From Dallia pectoralis (lineage: Eukaryota; Chordata; Actinopteri; Esociformes; Umbridae), in NCBI GenBank assembly GCA_029465975.1, contig CM055728.1, forward strand, positions 22,329,633 to 22,393,632: a stretch of DNA of 64,000 bases, given 5' to 3'. Shown piece after piece: positions 31,496 through 43,042 of this stretch. The notes below the pieces were generated by a model. That model was not told the DNA's origin, did not search any database, and saw only the letters and a program-made list of their open reading frames with translations. Position numbers and translations under genes: made by a program. Within the stretch, counting starts at the first letter, position 1. The number at the start of each line of letters is the position of its first letter.

Positions 31496-34400
31496 CCAGA
31501 TCCCACTCTTGGACTTTTTCCAACCCACTGGGAGTTGCAGATATAAGGGTATGGTATGAAATGGACACCGGAAAATTGGTACAAAAAAAACTACCAATTC
31601 CAATTTGCCTGTGGCGGAGTCATTAGATATTTGAAAAGACAACATTTTCTCCCGTGACCCATATTCAATTACGTCTCTGTTTGTTGTTGGTTGTTTGGCA
31701 AACCCTGTGTCGCAGATTGTAAACAGAGAGATATTGGTAGCTCTCATCTAGCGTAGACATGCTGATAACCTGGAATAGATGGATGAGTGGAATAATGAAC
31801 TGGTGTGTTATTGGCTTCTAGAGAAGACATGCCTCATTGGATCTCTGTTCCTGCCAATGTATCATTATGACTCAGGAAGAAAATGACATGTGCTAATAAA
31901 ATGGCCTCGAATGCCGAAGTACACGTGCGTGCAACACAAAAATACTTATTTAAGGGCATGCCTAAAATGGGAGATATTCTCCATTTTTAAAGTTGGAGTC
32001 CAAATGACTCCCTTGGCGTTTCTAGTGTACATGGCCTTTCTAGTGCGTTTCTAGTGCTCTTTTCCGGCGTGACACGCGGACACATTTCCATGTGAGTATC
32101 GGAGGGAGAGTGCAAACGGACCGGGCAGCGCAGCAGTAGTCACATTGTATTAAGTGAGAGAGAAGCCCTGGGGAGCGCTGGGCAGAGGTCTAGCTGTTCT
32201 CCCCGGGTCCATCTGAGCAGCGGGACTTGTCTAACAGCAGCACTAGTTAGTGTCAGCAGGCTGGAGTCCTGTCCTAGTCGGCTATTTAAACAACAGCACA
32301 CGGTGGAATATAATGACCGGGCCCTCGTCTCGGTAACACAATGCCGGGGAGAAGACAAGGTGAGAGGGAGACGAGAGAGGCAGTTTTCCTCATTTCTCTT
32401 TTTTTCGTATAATTTGGTCGATAAAGGTGAAGGACATTTCATGGCTATTTCTCTCTCCTTTTTTCACTCGTTCCTGTGCTTTGTCTCGGAGTGAAATCCA
32501 GAGATAAAGCTCCCAGCGCTCAGTGTTTAATGGAGCTTAATCCCACAGATTTGAGATATGGAGCTGTGAGGTAATTCCCTCGCTTCCCACCGTCTCCCGC
32601 CCGTCTCCGTCAACACGCCGTGAGGTCATGTGACCAGTCTAGAGGCCTCCTTCTGGCCCCTGTCAAAAGACAGGCATGAGGACAGACTGACTGTGGAGAT
32701 ATGCAATTATCTGTGTTTCAAATATGTTTTTATTGAACACACATAGGAGATATGCAATTATCTGTGTTTCAAATATTGTTCCTATTGAACACACATAGAA
32801 ATGAAATTATAAATAGACTTTGAGATTCCGCTGCAAGGAGATGAATACCAAATGTGAGGCGAAAACTGTGGGCACTTTGAATTTCATTGCATTATTAGGG
32901 TTGCCCGGGTAGAAGATCCATACTATATTTAAATAGCTTCCTTTTTGTAAAATCACATGATTTGATATGCTCGCTGAAAGGTAAGGGCAACTTTGCAGAT
33001 ATAATTAATACTTTTTGCTCTTTTCTCCTGCCGTCCGTAGGAGCCACACTGTAGAACAGCACAACTTTAACGTGTGTAGGCTGAATGTCCACAGTGTGCT
33101 TGGAACAGATACATCTGCAGATATGGTTGTGATGTTAAACACGCAGACAAGACTCGAAACAGTTTGGTTGTAGACCCAGAGTTTTATACCGCCGTTCTGA
33201 GCGAAATGAATGATTTGAATGGAACATATTGTGACTGATCTTTACTCACAAAGCTTAGAGCTACAAGCACACACTGACATGTTATAGACTGACTGACTTA
33301 TCGCTCGCTAAATGATTATTATTAATGCTATGTGGACTTTAGTAAAAATTAAATAACATACTTTTTTATTTCAAATTCAATTAGTTCGTCCTCTCCTTTG
33401 CAACTTTGTCTCCAAGAGAAATGAATGATGATTAATTGCCATGCACGCATCCATTCGACAGCTATTCTGTCGGCGTTTTGGAGAAAGTCTAACGTATTTC
33501 TGTCTGCCAACGCGAGTCGGATATCGTTAATAAGTGATTGATCAAACGCATGACAGACAGGGCGACCGGATGAAGAGGAAATGCCAGATATTGTGTTGGG
33601 TGTTAGGCATCTGAAGCCAATAATATCCAAACAGGCTTAGGGTTATGTCAATGTGGCATTGATTAGAAGCTATGGGGACACATGCTCGGCCACATTCATG
33701 TGATATATGTTCCGGGCATTTTGTGGTGGAGGCTCTGCACACGTCCCTTCAAGATAGTGTCGTGTGCAACTGAACAATAGCCGGAGCTGTGGCTGGTGAA
33801 GAAACGGCTACTCTAGAGACACCTGTTATAACCTGGGAGAGGTGACGGCATTCCCACGCATTCAAATAGGGGACTGCAGGCTTTAACGTTCTGCCACACA
33901 GATTTCAGCGTGTTCCACGTACAAAAAACTAACATTATATGGTTTGTAGTGTTCTGGAGTAGTCCACTATATAAGCCACTGTAATAACTCGACACCTACA
34001 AATCACCGGAAAATAAGATGTAATAAATAATGCTGCCTATGAACTCCCTGTTAACTATTGCCACTGTCATCACTACCACGTTCACTACTGCTCATATTTC
34101 ACTGCCATAAATGCTTCAAGAATAGCAAGCACGCCAGCTTTACCTCTGTCAATGTCCTTATCTGGTCTCCCGTTCACAGTAGACACAGTGAAATGATGTC
34201 ACCACAAGCAGGCCAGCACGTGAGCCCTCTCGTACATCTACTGTATACCCAGCACCAGGCCATGGACTCACAGTGTCCTCACAGGACTTGGAGAGTGGAG
34301 ATGCTCTTATTTCTTATGGAACCCCTCTCTCGCACACGTCAGCTTCTTGTATTAGAAGAGGGGTACAAAAAGTGGAGACGTCGAGAAGAATTGAAAAGAG

Positions 34401-35423
34401 GGAGAGGAGAGAGGAAATGGAGGGAGCGAAAGAAGAACAGCAGGAAATGGTTGGGAGAGGAGAAAAGAGGTGGGAGGAAAAAGAGGAGAGACAGGCTAAA
34501 GAGGAGAAGGACGTGCCAGGGGGTTGGGCAGTAGCGTGGCTGTGGGCAGCTGAACAACACAACCTTATTCCCGGCGCCCCTTATACCAGAGTGAGCTGAC
34601 ACTAAGCAATTTGCTATTCATCCCGGGCAGTTAAATTATTTTCAATCCCAACCCATAAAGCTGTGGTGGCAGGCGATATGCCGAGTCCTCTCATTCCACC
34701 TGACACTCCGTTTGAGGAGAGCCAGTCTGCGCACTGCCTGCGCGTCCTCGTGCGGACAGACTTAACGTGACGTTCATTGTGGAAGTGTGAGATCGTCGGC
34801 GAGGATGATTGGAGCCATAATGGTTTGTTAGAGATAGGATGGAGGCTGGGTTGGGGAAGTGAGAGATGCGTTTACTGGGATTCTTCAACATGTTTGTGTG
34901 TGTGAACCGAAAGAGGGAATACGAGAAGACTTATTCCTGTATTAGTCATTCCAGTATTAGTAGTAGAGAAGCCCGGTGGTCTTCTTTGAATCGCAGACGC
35001 TTCATCCGCTTTCACTTTTCATGAAGCCTCCTCAGTCGTCCCTCTCTCCTTTATCTTTTCTTTGTGCCGACTCTCTGTGTCGCTCATTTTCTCTCTATCC
35101 TCTTTCTTCTTGGTGATGCTAGGACATGTTTAATGTCTGGGGAGTAATGAGTTGCATTTACGCACACAAAGAGTACAAAACAAACCCTGCAATCAACAAA
35201 TCCACCAAAACATTGGGTTGGAGACACTGCTTTTTAAGATTGGGTCACATGTCTGGTTGTCAAAAACACATTTATTTTCGGGCAAAGCATCAACACAGAA
35301 CTGAGAGCAAGTCGTACTATGTCAGCTCTGATGCTTGTCGGATGTGACAGAGCTTGGAAACTATAACAGACTACAGAAAAGAAACCCAGTCGCGACGGTC
35401 GAGTGACGCAACCATACCAGCCC
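31496..35423. other. Longest repeat-poor stretch (3.9 kb) of the intron
   Basis: Apparently single-copy except for a 51-bp tandem pair at 32695-32797 and a purine-rich tract at 34375-34510. I see no splice-flanked open frame resembling a protein. The AT-rich, low-repeat sections around 32700-33760 have the look of deeply conserved vertebrate intronic elements, but conservation cannot be judged from one sequence. Frames at 33349-33630 (minus) and 34058-34534 (+) are unrecognised. Confidence 0.45.
32695..32797. repeat. 51-bp tandem duplication
   Basis: Two adjacent copies beginning GGAGATATGCAATTATCTGT, differing by a few bases near TATGTTTTTATTG versus TATTGTTCCTATTG. Confidence 0.95.
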
Positions 35424-36420
35424 ATCAGACATGCCTACCAGATATGCCCACCATACAAGCCTAGCAGATATGCCCACCATACAAGCCTAGCAGATATGCC
35501 CACCATACAAGCCTACCAGATATGCCCACCATACAAGCCTACCAGATATGCCCACCATACAAGCCTAGCAGATATGCCCACCATACAAGCCAACCAGATA
35601 TGCCCATATACAAGCCTACCAGATATGCCCACCATACAAGCCTACCTGATATGCCCACCATACAAGCCTACCAGATATGCCCACCATACAAGCCTACCAG
35701 ATATGCCCACCATACAAGCCTACCTGATATGCCCACCATACAAGCCTACCAGATATGCCCACCATACAAGCCTACCAGATATGCCCAACATACAAGCCTA
35801 GCCTAGCAGATATGCCCACCATACAAGCCTAGCAGATATGCCCACCATACAAGCCTAGCAGATATGCCCACCATACAAGCCTACCAGATATGCCCACCAT
35901 ACAAGCCTACCAGATATGCCCACCATACAAGCCTACCAGATATGCCCACCATACAAGCCTACCTGATATGCCCACCATACAAGCCTACCAGATATGCCCA
36001 CCATACAAGCCTACCAGATATGCCCACCATACAAGCCTACCAGATATGCCCACCATACAAGCCTACCAGATATGCCCACCATACAAGCCTACCAGATATG
36101 CCCACCATACAAGCCTACCAGATATGCCCACCATACAAGCCTACCAGATATGCCCACCATACAAGCCTACCTGATATGCCCACCATACAAGCCTACCAGA
36201 TATGCCCACCATACAAGCCTACCAGATATGCCCACCATACAAGCCTAGCAGATATGCCCACCATACAAGCCTACCTGATATGCCCACCATACAAGCCTAC
36301 CAGATATGCCCACCATACAAGCCTAGCAGATATGCCCACCATACAAGCCTACCTGATATGCCCACCATACAAGCCTACCAGATATGCCCACCATACAAGC
36401 CTAGCAGATATGCCCACCAT
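35424..36420. repeat. Minisatellite, 26-bp unit, about 38 copies
   Basis: Unit CATACAAGCCTACCAGATAT GCCCAC with CTAGCAG and CTACCTG variants. Near 35602 a unit has lost two bases (CCCATATACAAG), and near 35795 a CTAGC is duplicated. With 26 bp and no + stop, three + frames are open with a 26-residue cycle. Confidence 0.97.
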
Positions 36421-36525
36421 ATGAACACCCCGGTACTGAACACCCCTGATACTGAACACCCCTGGTACTGAACACCCCTGGTACTGAACACCCCTGATAC
36501 TGAACACCCCTGGTACTGAACACTC
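36421..36525. repeat. Minisatellite, 16-bp unit, about 6.5 copies
   Basis: GAACACCCCTGGTACT with GATACT variants; directly adjoins the 26-bp array, joined by CATATGAACACC. Confidence 0.95.
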
Positions 36526-36550
36526 TACTCTACAACGGACTTGTGGACTC

Positions 36551-36653
36551 ACTCACTTTGGTGTAGCGTCAAGAGAACAGACTGTCCCTCCATACACATA
36601 AATGGGGCTGATGTGAAGTCGGTCAAGAGCTTCAAATTCCTCGCTCACCTTGT

Positions 36654-36688
<35 letters not shown>

Positions 36689-36835
36689 CACACAGACGGT
36701 TGTTAAGAGGGCCTTGCATCGCCTCTTCCCCCTCTGATGGCTGGATATATTTGGCATTGGTTCTGAGATCCTCAAAAGGTTCTACAGCTGCACCATTGAG
36801 AGCATCTTGACTGGCTGCATCACCACTTGATATGA
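36551..36835 (+). mobile_element. Fragment of a CR1/Rex1-type LINE reverse transcriptase, split by (CA)n
   Basis: Translating 36562-36650 gives KRTDCPSIHINGADVKSVKSFKFLAHL in pieces such as SVKSFKFL, and 36700-36830 gives KRALHRLF then SEILKRFYSCTIESILTGC. These resemble the region after the catalytic motif in CR1/Rex1/L2 reverse transcriptases of fish, from memory of the family. Frame changes and a stop are present and a (CA)n run at 36658-36685 replaces part of the coding sequence, so it is dead. Confidence 0.8.
36658..36685. repeat. (CA)n microsatellite inside the LINE fragment
   Basis: About 14 CA dinucleotides followed by CCTACACACAG. Confidence 0.95.
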
Positions 36836-36966
36836 CCACCTAGGAAATGCATGGTTGCACGCAGACATAGATCCAGGAGAAATGGGTAATCATAGAATGT
36901 CTGTTGTAAGCCTGGCGAAATGTCCGGTGAACGCTCATGCACGACAGCTGGGGCACACAACTATAC

Positions 36967-37048
36967 AGTATTTCACAAACGTGAGCACACCCCTCACATT
37001 TTTGTAAATATTTGAATTTCACTTAGGGGTGTACTCACTGTTGTGGCC
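36967..37048. mobile_element. Possible DNA-transposon (MITE) remnant with inverted repeat
   Basis: GTGAGCACACCCCT at 36981-36994 pairs with AGGGGTGTACTCAC at 37025-37038 (13 of 14) around a 30-bp AT-rich loop. The CAGTATTTCACAAACGTGAG context resembles a short palindromic repeat I know from fish genomes. No target duplication was found, and the family is not certain. Confidence 0.5.
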
Positions 37049-37618
37049 ACCGGACTAACCGGAGTGCTGAAATAAACGTTCATTCGAAAATCACACTTCC
37101 ACAGTTCACGTGTAAGACATACAGGATACTCGGAGCATATTAAACAAACAGACAACACAATTAAGAAATGTCACGCAGGCATTGGTCACTGTGGTCTGTT
37201 ATTAAATGAATGATGTTTAAAATGTTCAGTTAAAATGAATGTAGTAAGCAACATCAGTCAGAATACTGGTTAGTCTCATGTTTCACTGCATGGACTTCTG
37301 ACATTGATTTGCGTACAGCCAGTCAATTTATTTGATTATCAGCCTATTTGACTAGTGTAAAAAGACGATTATTTTCTTCAGACGTTTACAGGGAACTACT
37401 AAAGAAAATGTCAACATTACTGTGACATTCTGGCATTTAAAGGGACTCTGGACATTTGATTGTACTTGGAGGTGGGTGGGGATGGGGGAAAGACTGGAAT
37501 AGGTGGTTAAGGGAGACACAGTGGGGGGTAGAGTTAGAGGAGACCGGGAGAGAGAAGTGGAGGAGAGAGAAGTTAGAGGAGCAGAGACTGTGACAGTAAA
37601 TGGGTGAGGGGAAAATAG
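37049..37618. other. Non-repetitive DNA grading into purine-rich sequence
   Basis: No exon. From 37465 the sequence is G/A-rich and leads into the next array. Confidence 0.5.
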
Positions 37619-38222
37619 GGTTGAAGGAGGAGAGAAGAGGGCTAGTGGTGAGATAGGAGAGATAGAGGAGATGAGTGAGAGGAGGAATGAGGAGATAAGG
37701 AAATAGGGTTGAAGGAGGAGAGAAGAGGGCTAGTGGTGAGATAGAAGAGATAGAGGAGATGAGTGAGAGGAGGAGTGAGGAGATAAGGAAATAGGGTTGA
37801 AGGAGGAGAGAAGAGGGCTAGTGGTGAGATAGGAGAGATAGAGGAGTTGAGTGAGAGGAGGAGTGAGGAGATAAGGAAATAGGGTTGAAGGAGGAGAGAA
37901 GAGGGCTAGTGGTGAGATAGGAGAGATAGAGGAGTTGAGTGAGAGGAGGAGTGAGGAGATAAGGAAATAGGGTTGAAGGAGGAGAGAAGAGGGCTAGTGG
38001 TGAGATAGGAGAGATAGAGGAGTTGAGTGAGAGGAGGAGTGAGGAGATAAGGAAATAGGGTTGAAGGAGGAGAGAAGAGGGCTAGTGGTGAGATAGGAGA
38101 GATAGAGGAGTTGAGTGAGAGGAGTGAGGAGATAAGGAAATAGGGTTGAAGGAGGAGAGAAGAGGGCTAGTGGTGAGATAGGAGAGATAGAGGAGTTGAG
38201 TGAGAGGAGGAGTGAGGAGAGG
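37619..38222. repeat. Purine-rich minisatellite, 88-bp unit, about 7 copies
   Basis: The unit holds GGTTGAAGGAGGAGAGAAGA, GGGCTAGTGGTGAGATAGGA and GGAGATAAGGAAATAG. Variants GAGATGAG and GAGTTGAG separate early from late copies; one copy lacks four bases near 38120. Confidence 0.96.
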
Positions 38223-38518
38223 AGAAGACGACAGTGTGTTAGGATTAGAAACGCATCTCTGTAAATGTATGCACATTCATTTGGTCTCCAGAAAGACATT
38301 AGTCAGAGACAGAGAGGTAATGAGTGGAGGAGATAGATGAGAAGGAGAGAGTGAGGAGAGAGAGAGGAGAGAGAGAGGACAGGGAGAGGAGAGGGTGAGG
38401 AGAGGGAGAGGAGAGGTTGAGGAGAGAGAGAGGAGAGGGTGGCCTTTCACAGTTAATGTCTTTAAGGGGCTCTGATGAAGCCACACCCATTTTGTGTTAT
38501 TGTAGTAGTAGTGTGGAC
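38223..38518. other. Spacer with a GA-rich tract
   Basis: GA-rich sequence at 38320-38440 with (GAGAGGAGAGG) blocks; otherwise nothing. Confidence 0.6.
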
Positions 38519-38690
38519 CCGTCAGGTAGACCTGGCAGGCAGACCCAGCAGGTAGACCCAGCAGGTAGACCCAGCAGGTAGACCCAGCAGGTAGACCCAG
38601 CAGGTAGACCCAGCAGGTAGACCCCGCAAGAGTAGTGTGGACCCGTCAGCCAGATATAGCAGGCAGACCCAGCAGGCAGACTCAAGCCTG
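38519..38690. repeat. Minisatellite, 13-bp unit, about 10 copies
   Basis: AGCAGGTAGACCC repeated, with GGCAGACCC variants. A block starting GTGTGGACCCGTCAG at 38512 recurs at 38636, so part of the array edge was duplicated. Confidence 0.94.
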
Positions 38691-40340
38691 TGTCATACCT
38701 TATTGCCCCATGTAATGTCTCCAATTAAACCAGCCATGATTTGATTTCCATGGGTGTGCCCACTGAAGGGGTGAGGGGGGTGGCATGATTGATGCGTGTG
38801 TCAACCATCTGCACTGTGAGAGTGCTGGTAAGGTAGTAAGCATACCTGAGAAGGAATGGCCCTGGGAAAAAGCATCGGTCTGGACTCTTATTGAGGCTGT
38901 CAATCCTCCCTTTTTCACTGGCTATTATATTTTCCCTGGGTGTTTTGTCCTTTTTCCAACTGTTATGTCATCTGGAAATACCAGGCTTGTTCTCGTCACA
39001 AACGTTGATCTCTCTGGACAACACTCCATTGACATAAACCGTTTTACCTTTTGCTAATCCTTCGTGCAGATAATGGTCGCACAATTGTGCCGGGGCTCTG
39101 GTCAGAAAAGGTTATTAATATAGCTGGGTTTCAGCTGCCATTGAGAAAGTATTCATTCATTAAAGACAAAAGTAAAACAATTGAATGTAAAGGTTTGACA
39201 GTGTGGTGACAACTTCCTACAATGACCACGATATTACGGTTTTATTTCCTCGTATTTAATTGGGTTCTGCCCGTCTACATTCGACTCACACATTGAGACC
39301 CATAGCCAGGATATGTTCTTAACCCTATTCGGGTTCGTTCCATAAACTGACATCCTTGTGCCGCCATTCATCAACATTGTGGCTCGTGGCGCAAAAAAAT
39401 GGGGCAAGTCACGTAAGTGTCCCAATTCAGCAGTTTTGAAAGGCAGTAACTAATGATATGATCACAGCAGAGCCCTGGTTAGCTGTTTCCCACAGCACTG
39501 TCCTTCCTGTTCCATTGTGTATGTAGTGTGGCTGGACGGCCAGCTAATGGACTGCCTCTGATGAATTAGTGGTCTAACACCCTCCAAACACAGCCTTCCC
39601 AAGGTCAGTGGCTGGATACGCCCTGACGCTACATTACCATATCCAGGGGCTTTAATAACTGGCTAACATAGCTTATGGCTACATGTCAGGGGACGCCATG
39701 TTGCCTATATGATGAGCTACTTTGAGGGTGCTGATTGGGACACGCTCAGGCGTAGCGACAAGCAAGCTGAATGACGAACATGGAGTCAAGGGCACTAGAG
39801 GATCGGTCCTGGCTTGGGAGGAAGACGTTAGCTTTATAAGTGGGAAAGAAGACGTGACTGCCTTCCACCACAATGACGCACTTTGGGTTTGATTTGAGGT
39901 CATTTTTTATGTTAGGAAACTCTTTTAGTCAAGTGTACTTTTTTGTCCCCGATTATGATGATAATGTTATGACATAATGATGACATTATGATGATATGAC
40001 ATTTATATAATAATTTCGACATGGACTGTAGTTGGTAACTGTATTTGCGTGCGTGTGTGTCATAAGCAAAGTCTCACACACAAATGGCCGCGTATTGACT
40101 AATTCAGGTAATTAATGTCTTGCTATTTAAATCCATCATTTACTTAATGACACAGTTTGGCCTGTTTGTGCCTCAATAGAAAGAGACGACTACGTTTGAA
40201 CAGAGTAATGCATGTTGGTACATATGTGCCTTTCCTCAGTCAGACAAATATTACTCACACTTTCTTTGTCAGATTAGTGCCAAAAACAAGATGGTCCCTC
40301 GTGACCACATATTACAAACATTGTCAAGATATGCAAGGAA
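38691..40340. other. Repeat-poor intron DNA
   Basis: About 1.65 kb with no tandem repeats. Open frames at 38785-39057 (+) and 39234-39425 (minus) do not resemble known proteins and lack convincing splice signals. An AT-rich ATGATGATATGACAT patch lies at 39955-40010. Confidence 0.5.
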
Positions 40341-40712
40341 CATTTACCATGCTGTGTTGGCTATAACATTTACCATGCTGTGTTGGCTATAACATTTACC
40401 ATGCTGTGTTGGCTATAAGCTGTGTTGGCTATAACATTTACCATGCTGTGTTGGCTATAACATTTACCATGCTGTGTTGGCTATAACATTTACCATGCTG
40501 TGTTGGCTATAACATTTTGCTGTGTTGGCTATAACATTTACCATGCTGTGTTGGCTATAACATTTACCATGCTGTGTTGGCTATAACATTTACCATGCTG
40601 TGTTGGCTATAACATTTACCATGCTGTGTTGGCTATAACATTTACCATGCTGTGTTGGCTATAACATTTACCATGCTGTGTTGGCTATAACATTTACCAT
40701 GCTGTGTTGGCT
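40341..40712. repeat. Minisatellite, 26-bp unit, about 14.5 copies
   Basis: CTATAACATTTACCATGCTG TGTTGG repeated almost perfectly; two copies (near 40415 and 40515) lack the ACATTTACCAT or TACCA part. Confidence 0.96.
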
Positions 40713-41186
40713 ATAACATTTTTTCATCTTGTATCCCTTGTTACTATTGACTCAGGAAAATGAGCCCCGCCTACCCAGACAGTTTCAGAAACCACTGACA
40801 CGTTTTGAAATATAGTTGGACAACTGATGCGTCTCGTAAACAAAATGAGGCATTTGAAAATCACTGATTAGCGCAGGAGGCGTGGCATTGTTGCTAGGGA
40901 ACGGCATGCTTATGATTGCCTTGATCCATATTGAGAGGTTGTTTAAATTGTACAAATGTAGACAACCAGGGCTTACAAAAAGGATATATCTGTAATCTAT
41001 AGCACTGGCATGCTGGCTGAATGTGGTAGGCTTATAAACAAGCTGCTTTTGAATACACAGGATGGATATTATTGAAGGTGCTTCTCTGTTTTGTTCGAGG
41101 GCCTTTTTCAGCAGACCAATGCTAGAATGCACAACAGCTCAGGGGACATAACTGCTAATATGTACGCATACGAATAGACTTACCTA
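40713..41186. other. Non-repetitive DNA
   Basis: The minus-strand frame at 40785-41132 (115 codons) is unrecognised and lacks support as a gene. Confidence 0.5.
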
Positions 41187-41246
41187 AACACACACACACA
41201 AACACACACACACACACACAAATACACACACAAATACACAGAGACA
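41187..41246. repeat. CA-rich microsatellite, interrupted
   Basis: (CA)n with AAACACAC and AATACACAC interruptions. Confidence 0.9.
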
Positions 41247-41407
41247 CACTCCAACTTCCGTTAGAGCTTGCACAGGTCCACAGGAAGTCTGCAGGGGACT
41301 GGTTAAAATGTCAACCTGAGGGTTCAGCTGCCTCCTCTCCTTCCAATGAGATCATGCCTCTCTTCTTACTTCACAGCAACACCTGGTGGTGACAGGAAGC
41401 ACAGGGG

Positions 41408-42180
41408 ATAGAAAAGCCCTACTGCCATAGTCAAGAGGACAGATAGTACAGACAGATGCAGATAGTACAGAGAGATGGAAAAGCCCTACTGCCATAGTCA
41501 AGAGGACAGATAGTACAGACAGATGCAGATAGTACAGAGAGATGGAAAAGCCCTACTGCCATAGTCAAGAGGACAGATAGTACAGACAGATACAGATAGT
41601 ACAGAGAGATGGAAAAGCCCTACTGCCATAGTCAAGACTCAAGAGGATAGATAGTACAGACAGATGCAGATAGTACAGAGAGATGGAAAAGCCCTACTGC
41701 CATAGTCAAGAGGACAGATAGTACAGACAGATGCAGATAGTACAGAGAGATGGAAAAGCCCTACTGCCATAGTCAAGAGGACAGATAGTACAGACAGATA
41801 CAGATAGTACAGAGAGATGGAAAAGCCCTACTGCCATAGTCAAGAGGACCGATAGTACAGACAGATACAGATAGTACAGAGAGATGGAAAAGCCCTACTG
41901 CCATAGTCAAGAGGACAGATAGTACAGACAGATGCAGATAGTACAGAGAGATGGAAAAGCCCTACTGCCATAGTCAAGAGGACAGATAGTACAGACAGAT
42001 ACAGATAGTACAGAGAGATGGAAAAGCCCTACTGCCATAGTCAAGAGGACCGATAGTACAGACAGATACAGATAGTACAGAGAGATGGAAAAGCTCTACT
42101 GCCATAGTCAAGAGGACCGATAGTACAGGCAGATACAGATAGTACAGAGAGAAGGAAAAGCCCTACTGCCATAGTCTAGA
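41408..42180. repeat. Minisatellite, 67-bp unit, about 11.5 copies
   Basis: The unit holds GGAAAAGCCCTACTGCCATA, GTCAAGAGGACAGATAGTAC and AGACAGATGCAGATAGTACA. Sites ACAGAT/ACCGAT and ATGCAG/ATACAG vary; the three-copy run with G, G, A at the second site recurs. One copy near 41630 carries an 8-bp CAAGACT insertion. Confidence 0.96.
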
Positions 42181-42228
42181 GGACAGAACCAGACAGATAG
42201 TACAGAGAGACCAGACTCATTCTCATGG

Positions 42229-42386
42229 TGGAGATATCAGGAACAGGAGATATCAGGAACAGGAGATGTCAGGAACAGGAGATATCAGGAACAGGAGATA
42301 TCATAAACAGGAGATATCAGGAACAGGAGATATCAGGAACAGGAGATGTCAGGAACAGGAGATATCAGGAACAGGAGATATCAGGT
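42229..42386. repeat. Minisatellite, 16-bp unit, about 10 copies
   Basis: GGAGATATCAGGAACA with GATGTC and ATAAACA variants. A five-unit block from 42231 is similar to one from 42311. Confidence 0.95.
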
Positions 42387-42811
42387 TAACCCAGAAGCCC
42401 CATCAGACCTCACTGTCTTGTGTTGCATGCAGTCAGTAAAAGCCTGTCTATCCACTCTGACTGGACCACGTTCAAACCATGCCAAAGTTTTGTGGTATTT
42501 TACAAATGGCTTCCGATGCCAAGGACTATAATGAATGAAAAGCCCTGTTCCCAAATTGATTTCAAACTAAATCAAACCCGCTGTATTCAATTATCTCCCA
42601 GAGCTGGTCACAGAAGAACTTTAAAGTTAGAAAGGCAGAGGAGGAGGAAGTGGGTGTGAGAGGAGAAAGTGGGTGTGGGGGGAGGAAGGGGGTGTGAGGG
42701 AGGGAGACGGAAAGGAACGGGGCGATTAGAGTGCATATGACTTGTCCCTGCTGTGGTGTGGTGTCAGTACAGGTGGCCCGGTGGAGGCTTTGTGCCTGAT
42801 AAATGAGATGG
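42387..42811. other. Non-repetitive DNA with a purine tract
   Basis: Purine-rich, GTGGGTGTGAGAGG-type sequence at 42625-42715; otherwise nothing. Confidence 0.5.
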
Positions 42812-43042
42812 TTCAGCCCATTGGTTCAACCCATTGGTTCAGCCCATTGGTTCATCCCATTGGTTCAGCCCATTGGTTCAGCCCATTGGTTCATCCCATT
42901 GGTTCAGCCCAGTTGTTCAGCCCATTGGTTCAGCCCAGTTGTTCAGCCCATTGGTTCATCCCATTGGTTCATCCCATTGGTTCAGCCCATTGGTTCAGCC
43001 CAGTGGTTCAGCCCATTGGTTCAGCCCATTGGTTCAGCCCAG
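42812..43042. repeat. Minisatellite, 13-bp unit, about 17.5 copies
   Basis: GCCCATTGGTTCA with GCCCAGTTGTTCA, TCCCATTGG and GCCCAGTGG variants. Read-through in three + frames gives identical 13-residue cycles. Confidence 0.96.

Noticed and set aside
36541..36810. 89-codon host gene
   Set aside because: The peptide is a LINE reverse-transcriptase remnant with a microsatellite in it.
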